This document shows, one piece after another, positions 63,686 through 64,000 of a stretch of 64,000 nucleotides of DNA; position 1 is the stretch's first letter; the number at the start of each line of letters is the position of its first letter. Below the pieces are notes generated by a model, which saw only the letters and a list, made by a program, of their open reading frames with translations, was not told the DNA's origin and did not search any database. The DNA lies in the NCBI RefSeq assembly GCF_014206875.1, contig NZ_JACIJO010000002.1, positions 124,001 to 188,000 of the forward strand, read 5' to 3'. Position numbers and translations under genes: made by a program. This DNA is from Algoriphagus iocasae. Its GTDB lineage: Bacteria > Bacteroidota > Bacteroidia > Cytophagales > Cyclobacteriaceae.

Positions 63686-64000
63686 ACGACATTCAGTTTT
63701 TGTCTGGAATTCATCCAAGAAGCGATTCCTGGTACCAAACGGTCAATATCTCCTGCGCCTAAAGTCACCAAAACTTCAGGTGCTGATTTCTGCAAGTAAT
63801 CCATCAATTCCCCCTTGCTCAACACCAGTTTTTTCTTGGAATTGATTTTTTCCAAAAGCATTTCAGAAGTCACTCCTTCAATCGGAAGTTCTCTCGCAGG
63901 ATAGATATCCAGCAAAATCACCTCATCTGCCAGAGAAAGACTTTCAGAAAATCCATCTGCAAAATCTCTGGTTCTGGAATATAGATGTGGCTGGAATACC
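63682..64000 (-). CDS. murC: UDP-N-acetylmuramate-L-alanine ligase, C-terminal part
   Basis: The last ~105 residues of MurC; the rest lies beyond the right window edge. VFQPHLYSRTRDFADGF and ILLDIYPARELPIEGVTSEM are conserved ligase-domain segments (FQPHxYSR, DIYPARE). Adds L-Ala to UDP-MurNAc. First visible gene of the cluster, overlapping ftsQ by 4 bases. Confidence 0.95.
   Translation of the reverse strand, partial: VFQPHLYSRTRDFADGFSESLSLADEVILLDIYPARELPIEGVTSEMLLEKINSKKKLVLSKGELMDYLQKSAPEVLVTLGAGDIDRLVPGIASWMNSRQKLNVV

Overview
The window comes from a member of the Bacteroidota, most likely a Cytophagales/Algoriphagus-like bacterium. The evidence is the gldA-gldF-gldG gliding operon, TonB receptor/DUF4249 and BF3164-type lipoprotein genes, DUF4290 next to murA, many short lipoprotein signals (the first cysteine usually follows L-x-S), and intergenic repeats of the kind common in this phylum. 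All gene functions were assigned by reading motifs, not by database search.

Layout. 0-7 kb: two tandem giant FG-GAP/ASPIC-UnbV surface proteins (the first cut by the window edge) and a PAP2/vanadium-haloperoxidase-like lipoprotein. 7-13 kb: trehalose metabolism (fused OtsAB synthase/phosphatase and a GH15 enzyme that may be a trehalase), with a cell-wall amidase and a small DUF6567-like lipoprotein between them. 12.8-14.2 kb: a BF3164-like propeller lipoprotein preceded by what looks like a decayed small-peptide gene. 14.4-16.4 kb: an operon of ECF sigma factor, RsrA-like zinc anti-sigma, gmk and nadD. 16.5-23 kb: lipid A-type acyltransferase, UvrD/PcrA helicase, DUF4290-murA, and a GT61 glycosyltransferase. 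23-25.6 kb: pentonate-type dehydratase and SDR, probably a sugar-acid pathway. 25.6-26.4 kb: a pile of nested palindromic repeats.

27.1-31.6 kb is the accessory part. It is visibly more AT-rich than its surroundings and holds a membrane-anchored PD-(D/E)xK nuclease, a Septu-like (PtuA ATPase + PtuB HNH) defence pair bracketed by two degenerate ~136-bp direct repeats, an NTF2-like protein and a small membrane protein. This is the best candidate for an unusual system: the repeats sit where cassette-end recombination sites would sit.

31.6-46.3 kb: periplasmic and surface carbon metabolism (Tat-exported NIF3-like protein, GMC oxidoreductase with its small subunit, M20 peptidase, GH25 lysozyme, two sulfatases, Na/Pi transporter, Tat-exported Gfo/Idh/MocA oxidoreductase and sugar isomerase, two VOC proteins, VF530). 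46.4-54 kb: dnaN, the gldAFG operon, a thioredoxin-like protein, an SDR and an M20 amidohydrolase. 54-54.8 kb: a 202-bp tandem repeat. 54.8-64 kb: DUF4249/TonB receptor pair, purine nucleoside phosphorylase, FMN reductase, and the end of the division and cell-wall cluster (murC-ftsQ-ftsA-ftsZ) on the minus strand.

No tRNA, rRNA, CRISPR array or intact insertion sequence was recognised.
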